This document shows, one piece after another, positions 1 to 6,000 of a stretch of DNA of 6,948 bases. Numbering within the stretch: the first letter of the stretch is position 1; each line of letters opens with the position of its first letter. The DNA comes from Thermodesulfobacteriota bacterium (GTDB taxonomy: Bacteria; Desulfobacterota; DSM-4660; Desulfatiglandales; HGW-15). A program made the position numbers and the translations under genes. Under the pieces are notes generated by a model. The model worked only from the letters and a program-made list of their open reading frames with translations, made no database searches and was not told where the DNA came from. Location: the NCBI GenBank assembly GCA_025454125.1, contig JALOPA010000093.1:1-6948 (forward strand). Direction: 5' to 3'.

Positions 1-2
1 AA

Positions 3-158
3 GAGGAGATGAAGGCCATCAGGGAAGAAGACGGGGAGTTTGTGGAACTGAAGGAGAACAAGAAAGCGCTTGAAAACGGCTATCGCGATGAAATGAAGCG
101 GCGTAGGGCGTATCGTGATTACCTCTACGAGACAATGCAAAGGATTTACCAGGAATAA
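3..158 (+). CDS. C-terminal fragment of an unidentified charged protein (5' end outside window)
   Basis: An open frame enters from the left edge and ends at TAA 156-158, leaving 51 residues. The tail is very rich in Glu, Lys and Arg, with a basic cluster (KRRR) followed by a Tyr-rich end (YRDYLYETMQRIYQE). It is predicted to be almost entirely helical. There is no Cys, no recognisable catalytic motif and no membrane segment. I do not recognise the family from this tail alone. No clear hairpin terminator follows within the next 100 bases. The frame is supported only by its lack of stops up to the window edge and its protein-like composition, so it could be a soluble cytoplasmic protein of any kind. 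The next good gene begins about 640 bases downstream, so the two are probably not in one operon. Confidence 0.55.
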   Translation, partial: EEMKAIREEDGEFVELKENKKALENGYRDEMKRRRAYRDYLYETMQRIYQE

Positions 159-695
159 CTATTTCTTTCAAAATTCAGTTATCAGGATGAATGATTTTTC
201 GAAGAGGGTGGGGTTTCTTGCGAAAGGGACAGAGGGCTTGAAACGGTACCAAGGACCAAATGGTATTTGAACAGGGCCAACCTCAGCTTGTATGGAAATC
301 GTAAGCTGACGATTTCCTGGCTTCACAGTAAACTTGTGGCGTTAATTGTAACCCTCCCTCACCCTGCCACCACAGGCTCATACTGCCGGAAGACCTATAG
401 GCAGAACATCATGGGCTGGTCCTCACGTTTGAACCCCTTTTTCGGATCGGGCGAAAGCGCCCTGCCCAATTCATCCGCCTCTCCCTGGGAGTCCAGAAGG
501 CGACCCTTCGGGCTCTTGACATCGCCCACGCACCCCTCCTCCCGTGCCTGCTCACCTCAACGACCCAAGATGGCGCATGAGATGGACTTGGATCAGGACA
601 GTTTGGGGGAACTGATGCGGAAGGGCGAGGGATCGTCGCCTCCAAGCACAGCCGATAGAACGAGACATTGGAAGCGCTGAGTGAGGCGAGCGTTA
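159..695. other. Gene-poor spacer, no supported gene
   Basis: No frame here has a convincing protein. The longest + frame (267-680) has a proline, serine and arginine-rich, low-complexity translation with no ribosome binding site. A different + frame, open 401-577, has more natural composition and a C/G bias at third positions, but it lacks a start and a recognisable fold, so it may be decayed coding DNA. A small GC hairpin (GGGCG, loop AAAG, CGCCC) lies around 447-460. The only strong structure is the hairpin at 294-317, listed separately. Confidence 0.5.
284..317. repeat. Perfect 9-bp inverted repeat whose loop matches an upstream 6-mer
   Basis: GGAAATCGT (294-302) and ACGATTTCC (309-317) are exact reverse complements separated by the 6-base loop AAGCTG (303-308). 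The loop is itself the exact reverse complement of CAGCTT at 284-289, so an RNA copy could form a pseudoknot. No T-run follows, so a Rho-independent terminator is unlikely. The function is unknown; it could be a protein-binding dyad, a structured RNA or a remnant of a mobile element end. Confidence 0.5.
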
Positions 696-724
696 TTCAA
701 AACTGAATCGAAACCTGATACAAT
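696..724 (+). promoter_or_regulatory. Candidate sigma-70-type promoter for the kinase-regulator operon
   Basis: A -35-like TTCAAA (696-701, 4/6 to TTGACA) is separated by exactly 17 bp from a -10-like TACAAT (719-724, 5/6 to TATAAT). This predicts transcription from about 731 and a leader of roughly 60-70 bases before the kinase. A 5-bp inverted repeat, ATTCA(695-699)/TGAAT(704-708), overlaps the -35 box and could be an operator. Called by eye from consensus match and position only. Confidence 0.35.
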
Positions 725-752
725 GACATAGATCGGGGTCAGCGGGTCACGT

Positions 753-790
753 GATCCTCCTGGATCGGTCGCAAGCTTCAGCGGACCGAT
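753..790 (+). promoter_or_regulatory. Two mutually exclusive leader hairpins before the kinase start
   Basis: GATCC (753-757) can pair with GGATC (762-766) around a TCCT loop. ATCGGTC (764-770) can instead pair with GACCGAT (784-790) around a 13-base loop. The two stems share bases 764-766 and cannot coexist. The second ends just before the kinase start region, where no strong Shine-Dalgarno is visible. A role in translation control is inference only. Confidence 0.2.
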
Positions 791-799
791 TTGTTCCAA

Positions 800-2647
800 A
801 TGATTTCGGCGAGCAGGGCGTTGAAGAACCTAAATCTCCACAAGAAATTTACCATTCTTTTTCTGATCGTCTTTCTCATTCCGTTTGGGGTGTTGACCAT
901 TTTCTCTCTTTCCGTGAGCAAAGGGGTGATCGAGCAGAATACCATCCTCCATCTGAAGAACCTGGTAGAGATCAAAGAAACCGTCGTTGAAGAATGGCTC
1001 AACGACAGAATCCGTGACGGCAGGATTCTCGCCGAAAGCGAGGAGATCAAATCCCTGAAGCCCGAGAAAATGGAGCCTTACTTGAACTTCAAGAAGGCCA
1101 TGGACAAAACCTGTCGGGAGCTGTTGGTCGCCGACTTGAGTGGGACAATCCTTGCCCCCTTTCCTCAGCCTGGGTCGGTGGCGAAAGAGGAATGGTTTCA
1201 AAGCGCACTCAAGAAAGAGATCTTTATCTCTCCAGTGATGCTTCCCTCAACCTCGGATGTTCCTATCTTTGTAATCTCTTTCCTGATCAAAGACCGGGAA
1301 GGGGAGGCCTTGGGCGTTCTCAAAGAGGTAGTGGAAATGGACTACATCGCCAAGTTGATTTTCGAATCCCATTTTGGGAACACCGGAAGACTTCTTCTCG
1401 TCGATTTGAGCGGAGAGATCCTTATCCACGAGCGGTTGGCTCGGCTCGCCGCCAAAGGGATTTCCCGAGTTCCTTACCTTGATAGATACTCCTTCAAACC
1501 CACTCATACTGCGGTATACATCGACTATGAGGGGAAAGAAGTGTTGGGGTCATGGAAGTGGATCCAGGGGATTCAGTGCTATCTCATTGCCGAACAAGAG
1601 GGGAAAGAGGCTTTTCATCAGACGCACCTCTTGACCCTAGGTGCCCTTCTGATCTTCGTATTCTCCACTCTGGTGATTTTGGTCGTAGCCTACTGGGCGA
1701 TCGGGACGGTGACTCGGCCTATCAGGCTCTTGAGCGAGAAGGTGGCCTCTTTTGCAGAAGGGCAATTCCAGGAGGCAATGGTCATTGACCGCAGGGACGA
1801 GATCGGAACCCTGATCGAAGGGTTCACCCGAATGGCGGCCAAGCTGCAGAAAGCCTACGGAAAACTAGAAGGAAAAGTGAAGGCCTCCAACACGGAATTG
1901 GAGAAGGCCTATCACCTGCTCAAGAAGAACCAGGAGCAATTGATCCGGGCGGAAAAGATGGCTGCCCTGGGGCAGCTCTCAGCGGGAGTCGCCCACGAGA
2001 TTCGAAATCCTCTCACATCCATTAAGATTTTCATTCAAACCCTGGAGAAAGAAATTGATCTGGACGAGAACCAGCAGGAAGACTTTCGTATCATTCAGAA
2101 GGAAATCGACCGCCTGAACGAAATTGTTGTCCGGTTTCTTACATTTGCCAGGCCGGAGGAGCCCCAACTTCAATCGGTCAACCTTCGCAGTATAGTTGTC
2201 GATACCTTGAACCTCTTGACGGCGACGATCAAAAACCATGGGATCCAACTGGAAGTCTCTCTACCCCCTGATCTGCCTCATGTAATGGGGGATTCCAGAC
2301 AACTGGAGCAGGTTCTGTTGAACATTCTGTTGAATGGGATCGAGGCCATGCCGAATGGAGGACCCTTGGCTGTGCGATCGGCCGTCGAAACTGACTCCGA
2401 GACTCTGGAGGAGTCCCTCCGACTTGTGATTCAGGACACGGGGCCCGGCATCAAGGAGCAGGATCGGGCGCGGCTTTTCGATCCGTTCTTCACAACCAAA
2501 GAGGGGGGTACGGGCCTGGGTCTTTCCATCGCCTATGCGATCGTACAGAAACATAACGGTCGGATCGCGGTGGATACTGAAGTCGGAAAGGGAACTTCCT
2601 TCCTTCTTTCTCTGCCCATCTCAAAGGAGGAACCATGGAGAAAGTAG
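800..2647 (+). CDS. Membrane sensor histidine kinase (Cache-HAMP-HisKA-HATPase)
   Basis: This is the sensor half of a two-component system, acting at the inner membrane: it autophosphorylates on His and passes the phosphate to the regulator encoded next. With ATG 800 it has 615 residues. TM1 is about 18-38 and TM2 about 279-301, flanking a ~240-residue extracytoplasmic region that resembles a double Cache (dCache) ligand-binding domain. HAMP follows (about 302-354), then a charged coiled coil (355-388). The HisKA H-box is AHEIRNPL with phosphoacceptor His399. The ATPase domain has an N-box around Asn508/Asn512, G1 DTGPGI (546-551), an F-box DPFFTTK and G2 GGTGLGL (569-575); all catalytic motifs are intact. 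There is no PAS domain or fused receiver. The start is uncertain: TTG 791 is in frame and adds three residues, with a weak AGCGGA five bases upstream, whereas ATG 800 lacks a clear ribosome binding site. The ligand cannot be told from sequence. Confidence 0.93.
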   Translation: MISASRALKNLNLHKKFTILFLIVFLIPFGVLTIFSLSVSKGVIEQNTILHLKNLVEIKETVVEEWLNDRIRDGRILAESEEIKSLKPEKMEPYLNFKKAMDKTCRELLVADLSGTILAPFPQPGSVAKEEWFQSALKKEIFISPVMLPSTSDVPIFVISFLIKDREGEALGVLKEVVEMDYIAKLIFESHFGNTGRLLLVDLSGEILIHERLARLAAKGISRVPYLDRYSFKPTHTAVYIDYEGKEVLGSWKWIQGIQCYLIAEQEGKEAFHQTHLLTLGALLIFVFSTLVILVVAYWAIGTVTRPIRLLSEKVASFAEGQFQEAMVIDRRDEIGTLIEGFTRMAAKLQKAYGKLEGKVKASNTELEKAYHLLKKNQEQLIRAEKMAALGQLSAGVAHEIRNPLTSIKIFIQTLEKEIDLDENQQEDFRIIQKEIDRLNEIVVRFLTFARPEEPQLQSVNLRSIVVDTLNLLTATIKNHGIQLEVSLPPDLPHVMGDSRQLEQVLLNILLNGIEAMPNGGPLAVRSAVETDSETLEESLRLVIQDTGPGIKEQDRARLFDPFFTTKEGGTGLGLSIAYAIVQKHNGRIAVDTEVGKGTSFLLSLPISKEEPWRK

Positions 2648-4050
2648 CAATTGTCGACGATGACTTGAGTCTCTGTCATTTTCTTAAAAGAACCTTGATC
2701 CTCAAAGGCTATCAGGTCTTTACATTTCACAACGGAAAAGAGGCATTGGAGGGCATCAAAGACGACTGTGATCTCATCCTCCTTGACAACCGCATGCCGG
2801 ACTTGACCGGCCTGGAAGTCCTGAAAGAAATCAAACGAAAATCCCCGAAGATGCCCGTCATCATCATGACCGCTTTTGGAACAACGAACACCGCGATTGA
2901 GGCCATGCGCCTAGGCGCGTTTGACTACATTCTCAAGCCGTTTGAGCTGGAGGAGATCTTCGAGTTGTTGGACAGGGGGTTACAAGCGGGAAAACTGATG
3001 AAGCGGGCGGTGGCCATCCCCACCCTTGCCGCTGCCCAAGAAGACTCGGACCAGATGATCGGCAAGTGCAAGGCCATGCAGGAAGTGTACAAGATGATCG
3101 GCCAGGTGGCAGAGAGCGATGTCACCGTGTTGATTCGGGGGGAAAGCGGGACAGGAAAAGAACTGGTCGCCCGGGCCATTTATCAGCACAGCAGAAGAAA
3201 GGAAGGCCCTTTCTTGGCGGTCAACTGCGCCGCCATTCCGGAAACCCTGTTGGAAAGTGAGCTATTTGGGCATGAAAAAGGAGCCTTCACCGGCGCCGGC
3301 AAGAGGAGAATCGGGAAATTCGAACAATGCCATCTGGGAACAATTCTTCTCGATGAAGTGGGCGATATGGCTCTGACCACACAGGCCAAGATCCTCCGGG
3401 TTTTGCAGGAAGGGAAGTTCGAACGGATCGGCAGTAATGAAACCGTCAAGGTGAATGTGCGAGTCCTGGCCTCTACCCACCGGAAACTGGAGGAGATGAT
3501 CAAGCAGGGGACCTTCCGCGAGGACCTATACTATCGGCTGAAGATCATGACGATCACCTTGCCTCCTCTCCGGGATCGCAGAGAGGACATCCAGGAACTG
3601 ACCGAATACTTCTTTCACTACTACAGCCGCCAGCTTTGCACGCAGGTCACCTACATCGACCCGCAGCTTTTCGACAAGCTGATGGCCTATCCATGGCCCG
3701 GGAATGTGCGGGAGTTGGGCAACACCGTCAAAAGGGGTCTCATTCTGTGCAAAGGGGAGGTGATGACTGAAAGGGAAATCATCTTTGATGCGGATGATGA
3801 AGCCACCGAATTCAGCAACGAAGAGGAATTGGAAACGATGTTGGTCAAGCGGCTCGACCCTCTTTTTGCAGATATTCAGCGGTTCTGGGGGACCAGCCTG
3901 CATGCCAACCTCTTGGAAAAAGTCGAAAGATTCCTCATTCAAAAGGCCCTTCTTGAGACCAAAGGGAATCAGGTCCAGGCAGCCAGGCTTCTGGGCATCA
4001 GCCGCAATACCCTGCGATCCCGGATAGAGAAATATCACCTCCCAATCTAG
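2635..4050 (+). CDS. NtrC-family sigma-54-dependent response regulator
   Basis: A 471-residue cytoplasmic transcription activator that hydrolyses ATP to open sigma-54 RNA polymerase promoters when phosphorylated. The receiver (1-115) has acidic pocket Asp8-Asp10, phosphoacceptor Asp51 (LLDNRMPD), switch Thr79 and Lys101. The AAA+ domain (about 141-375) has Walker A GESGTGKE (169-176), an intact sigma-54 contact loop GAFTGA (216-221), Walker B ILLDE (Asp240-Glu241) and the sensor-II-type WPGNVREL (354-361). A Fis-type helix-turn-helix closes the protein (about 434-468, with AARLLGISRNTLRSRI). Nothing is missing, and length is typical for the group. The ATG has a strong AGGAGG (2625-2630) four bases upstream, inside the end of the kinase gene. 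The 13-bp overlap suggests translational coupling and identifies the kinase as its cognate partner. The nearest plausible target is the sigma-54 promoter at 4257-4272. Confidence 0.95.
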   Translation: MEKVAIVDDDLSLCHFLKRTLILKGYQVFTFHNGKEALEGIKDDCDLILLDNRMPDLTGLEVLKEIKRKSPKMPVIIMTAFGTTNTAIEAMRLGAFDYILKPFELEEIFELLDRGLQAGKLMKRAVAIPTLAAAQEDSDQMIGKCKAMQEVYKMIGQVAESDVTVLIRGESGTGKELVARAIYQHSRRKEGPFLAVNCAAIPETLLESELFGHEKGAFTGAGKRRIGKFEQCHLGTILLDEVGDMALTTQAKILRVLQEGKFERIGSNETVKVNVRVLASTHRKLEEMIKQGTFREDLYYRLKIMTITLPPLRDRREDIQELTEYFFHYYSRQLCTQVTYIDPQLFDKLMAYPWPGNVRELGNTVKRGLILCKGEVMTEREIIFDADDEATEFSNEEELETMLVKRLDPLFADIQRFWGTSLHANLLEKVERFLIQKALLETKGNQVQAARLLGISRNTLRSRIEKYHLPI

Positions 4051-4256
4051 GACTCGCATCCTGCTGACAATCCACCACTCCTGTTCAGCCTTTGAGCACC
4101 GCCTAAGCCCTCAACTTCTCATAACATTTATCGGGGGAGGCTCCCGCAGCACCAAAGGATGAGCAACTCTCAACTGAAACGGTTTTTTCACGACCGCCTC
4201 CTTTCTACAATTCCCATGAAATTCGAATAGTTACGAACTGCCGGGGATGCCCTGAT
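4051..4256. other. Intergenic region upstream of the sigma-54 promoter
   Basis: No gene is visible. Candidate activator-binding elements are the 8-bp palindrome ATTCGAAT (4221-4228), 28 bp before the -24 box, and the short imperfect dyad GGGAG/CTCCC (4135-4145). The classical NtrC site (GCACCA-N5-TGGTGC) is absent, as expected if the regulator belongs to another NtrC subfamily. No convincing terminator follows the regulator stop codon, so some read-through into the receiver gene is possible. Confidence 0.35.
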
Positions 4257-4272
4257 TGGCATGGGAATGGCA
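4257..4272 (+). promoter_or_regulatory. Sigma-54 (-24/-12) promoter upstream of the receiver gene
   Basis: TGGCATGGGAATGGCA matches the TGGCACG-N4-TTGCW consensus at 10 of 12 defined positions. The invariant GG (4258-4259) and GC (4270-4271) have exactly the required 10-base spacing. Transcription would start near 4283, leaving a leader of about 90 bases before the receiver ATG. The site sits about 200 bp after an NtrC-type activator gene, so that activator is the obvious candidate to drive it. Two inverted repeats overlap the promoter: ATTCCCATG (4210-4218) with CATGGGAAT (4260-4268), and ATGCC (4247-4251) with GGCAT (4258-4262). Confidence 0.65.
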
Positions 4273-4296
4273 AGAGCACTCCAGCGAGGCTTGAAA

Positions 4297-4337
4297 TCTC
4301 CACCGGCAGGTCCGCACGGCTGGGAAGCCCGTGGAGA
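4297..4337 (+). promoter_or_regulatory. Foldable 5' leader of the receiver mRNA
   Basis: TCTCCAC (4297-4303) pairs perfectly with GTGGAGA (4331-4337). Inside it, CGG/CCG (4304-4306/4312-4314) and GGCT/AGCC (4318-4321/4326-4329) can form two small hairpins, the latter capped by GGGA, a GNRA-type tetraloop. The element lies wholly inside the predicted sigma-54 transcript and ends about 27 bases before the Shine-Dalgarno. It matches no riboswitch class I know, and part of the fold could be chance. Confidence 0.3.
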
Positions 4338-4375
4338 AGGAAGCTTCGAAATCAAAGAAACGATAGGAGGTTCCC

Positions 4376-4816
4376 ATGAACACCGAAAAGACCCGAAAAC
4401 TGGTGACCATTGTGTTCGACCCGGAATTGAGAGCCCTATTGAACGATTTCATGAGCAGCCATGATTATGGAGTGGAATCCGCGGAAGACGGCCTCGATGC
4501 GTTCCACAAACTTGCCAAGAACTATTTCGACCTAATCATCACCGACATCCGGATGCCGGGATTGGGGGGTGCAGACATGGTCCCGCGATTGAAGCGGATC
4601 CAACCTTGGGCAAGGGTCATTGTGATCCCGACGAAAAAGATCAAGCGCAAGGAAAGGCAAATACTGGAATCGGCGGCCGATGTTTGCTTGGAGAAACCCT
4701 TCAAGTTGAGTCAGTTGAGAACCGTCATTCAGGGGATGTTCCCTCTGGCTCAGGATACGACACCCTCAACCGATCAAATGTTGAACCAGGGGCGTCTATC
4801 CTGGCAACTCGGCTAA
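4376..4816 (+). CDS. Stand-alone receiver-domain protein with atypical active site
   Basis: A 146-residue CheY-like cytoplasmic protein: one receiver domain (about 8-122) plus a short polar tail, with no DNA-binding or enzymatic output domain. Phosphoacceptor Asp57 (IITDIRMPG) and Lys107 (LEKPF) are present. The acidic pocket is reduced, with Phe14-Asp15 where two acids are usual, and the switch Thr/Ser position at the end of beta-4 reads Pro85-Thr86 (VIVIPTKK). Phosphorylation or its conformational read-out may therefore be weak or altered. The start is secure: AGGAGG (4365-4370) is five bases before ATG 4376. It has its own sigma-54 promoter and lies downstream of a kinase and sigma-54 activator, so it probably belongs to the same signalling circuit, as phosphate sink, adaptor or feedback element. 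The partner is unknown. Confidence 0.88.
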   Translation: MNTEKTRKLVTIVFDPELRALLNDFMSSHDYGVESAEDGLDAFHKLAKNYFDLIITDIRMPGLGGADMVPRLKRIQPWARVIVIPTKKIKRKERQILESAADVCLEKPFKLSQLRTVIQGMFPLAQDTTPSTDQMLNQGRLSWQLG

Positions 4817-4935
4817 ACGGCAAGACGTGGCAAAGGCGATTGGTATCAAAAAACCGGGTGATTCAAAAGGGGCCAGTCTGGCCGGCGGCATTCCTGAAGA
4901 GACAGCCAGCACCTGTACCCTTGCCCGCCGTAAAT

Positions 4936-4943
4936 GAAGGGAG
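4936..4943 (+). promoter_or_regulatory. Ribosome binding site of the TerC-family gene
   Basis: GAAGGGAG lies eight bases before ATG 4952 and fixes that start. Just upstream, CGGCGG (4883-4888) could pair with CCGCCG (4925-4930), closing a 36-base loop. In the same leader GGCCA (4871-4875) and TGGCC (4879-4883) can also pair. I see no promoter of its own in 4817-4935, so the gene may depend on the transcript of the receiver gene. Confidence 0.5.
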
Positions 4944-4951
4944 CGTGAGTT

Positions 4952-5686
4952 ATGGACTTCAATATTGAATTTTTCGTCGCCCTGCTGAGCATCGTGATTA
5001 TCGACCTGGTGCTGGCCGGAGACAATGCCGTGGTTATCGCTATGGCCGTTAAGAATCTGCACGGGAAAACCCGGACCTGGGGTATTGCCCTTGGCGCCGG
5101 TGGAGCGGTATTGGTACGAGTGATATGCACCTTTTTAGTGGCCAAATTGTTGGCCATTGCTTTCATCAAGCTGATTGGCGGCGCAGTGATTCTCTGGATC
5201 GCCGTCAAACTGCTGGTGGAAGGCGGCAGAGAAGAAGAACACCAGACGGCCGGAAGCTTCTGGCAGGCGCTGTGGTTGATCATCGTGGCGGATATGAGCA
5301 TGGGCATCGACAACATGCTGGCCGTTGGGGCAGCCTCCCACGGGAATCTCCTCTTGTTGCTGTTCGGCCTTGGGCTGAGTATCCCGTTGGTGGTCTTCAT
5401 GAGTTCGTTGCTGGCCAGATTGATGGACCGCTATCCGATCATCATCTATATCGGTGCCGCTATACTAGGGAAAGTGGGCGGTGAGATGATGATCACCGAC
5501 CCCGTCGTACACAGTTGGTTGCAGCCCGGCAAGATGTCAGAATACGGCGTCATGGCTTTCTTCACCGTCGCTGTGGTGGTCGCGGGCAGGATGCTCCTTG
5601 CCAGGAATAGAGTTGCTGTGGAAGTTCGTGCCGCTGCACCGAGTCTGGCTGGACATAAGTCCCAAGCCATCGCCGATGAAGCGTGA
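4952..5686 (+). CDS. TerC-family (YjbE-type) integral membrane protein, putative metal-ion exporter
   Basis: A 244-residue inner-membrane protein with about seven hydrophobic segments and almost no soluble part beyond a charged cytoplasmic loop (90-100) and a short C-terminal tail. The TerC signature occurs twice, as expected for this internally duplicated family. The first is Asp18 with GDN at 23-25 (IIDLVLAGDNAVVIA); the second is Asp114 with IDN at 119-121 (VADMSMGIDNMLAVG). The acids have the same six-residue spacing in both halves and probably line the metal path. Some TerC relatives (for example Bacillus MeeF and MeeY, E. coli Alx) are linked to manganese export; this subgroup's substrate is less certain. 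It lies 135 bp after the receiver gene on the same strand, possibly on the same transcript. I see no yybP-ykoY manganese riboswitch, which often precedes such genes. Confidence 0.92.
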   Translation: MDFNIEFFVALLSIVIIDLVLAGDNAVVIAMAVKNLHGKTRTWGIALGAGGAVLVRVICTFLVAKLLAIAFIKLIGGAVILWIAVKLLVEGGREEEHQTAGSFWQALWLIIVADMSMGIDNMLAVGAASHGNLLLLLFGLGLSIPLVVFMSSLLARLMDRYPIIIYIGAAILGKVGGEMMITDPVVHSWLQPGKMSEYGVMAFFTVAVVVAGRMLLARNRVAVEVRAAAPSLAGHKSQAIADEA

Positions 5687-5724
5687 AACATTGCGGGTGA
5701 CAAGAACTCCATTTCGGTAAAAGG

Positions 5725-5950
5725 ATACCGCGGAAGAACAGGGCGAGGCTTATCCAGAAAATATACGAAGTGGACCCCCCTTGTCTGCCCGCGATGCAAG
5801 GGCGAGATGCACATCATTGCCTTCATCGAAAAAAAGGAGGTCATATAAAAGATCCTCAAGCCTCTCGGCCTTTGGGAGGGGACCCCGTCACCTTTTCGGC
5901 GGGTAAAACCCAGGCCCCTTCCGATAGAGGCGCTTATCACCTCACGTTAA
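5725..5950 (+). pseudogene. Decayed C-terminal fragment of an IS91-family transposase
   Basis: Read with one frame change, this stretch encodes the conserved C-terminal zinc-binding part of IS91/IS801-type (HUH, rolling-circle) transposases. Frame 1 (5725-5778) gives RKNRARLIQKIYEVDP. After a run of six C (5775-5780), frame 2 gives LVCPRCKGEMHIIAFIE, then KILKPLGLWEG. The CPRC pair, the IIAFIE strand and the LGLW ending are typical of the family. Damage: one extra C causes the frameshift, TAA at 5846-5848 interrupts EVI-KIL where a sense codon is expected, and Arg replaces the usual Trp in the RKNWARL segment. The HUH catalytic domain and everything upstream of about 5725 are missing, so it cannot transpose. 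It marks an old insertion between the TerC-family and YitT-family genes. Identification is from memory of the family; the boundaries are approximate. Confidence 0.8.
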
Positions 5951-5974
5951 TTTAATACAGCCGATATTTATTTG

Positions 5975-6000
5975 AGGCGGAGTAGCATATTGCTCCGCCT
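5975..6000 (+). terminator. GC-rich hairpin, likely transcription terminator
   Basis: AGGCGGAG (5975-5982) and CTCCGCCT (5993-6000) are perfect 8-bp reverse complements with a 10-base loop, followed by TTCCTATTTG. The stem is strong, but the T-tract is short and interrupted, so it may be a weak Rho-independent terminator for the TerC-family transcript. It may also work in the other direction. The alternative is a terminal hairpin of the IS91-like element. Confidence 0.55.

Larger units (their letters stand above)
5725..6000. mobile_element. Remnant of an IS91-like insertion element
   Basis: The transposase fragment together with the A+T-richer bases and hairpin after it may be the surviving 3' part of an IS91-like element. 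These elements move by rolling-circle replication, lack long terminal inverted repeats and end in short hairpins, so the hairpin at 5975-6000 could be one element end. I cannot define the true end or target tetranucleotide from the sequence. Confidence 0.4.

Noticed and set aside
267..680. 137-codon + strand ORF in the left spacer
   Set aside because: Low-complexity Pro/Ser/Arg-rich translation, no ribosome binding site and no recognisable family.
3526..4059. 177-codon - strand ORF opposite the regulator gene
   Set aside because: It lies wholly antisense to a clear NtrC-family gene with intact motifs; it is a mirror of its codon bias.
4172..4190. T-run with weak dyad as terminator of the kinase-regulator operon
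   Set aside because: The stem TGAAA/TTTCA is short and A+T-only, too weak to call.
4828..4846. Second sigma-54-like site (TGGCAA...TTGGT) before the TerC-family gene
   Set aside because: The -12 GC is missing at the required 10-base spacing; the bases there are TT followed by GG.
4860..4950. Possible yybP-ykoY manganese riboswitch before the TerC-family gene
   Set aside because: The bases around 4868-4890 have a GGGG run but not the conserved GGGGAGUAG core or the later conserved segment; only small generic stems are present.
5834..5840. AAGGAGG as a ribosome binding site
   Set aside because: It lies inside the transposase fragment (Lys-Glu-Val codons) and no start codon follows at a proper distance.
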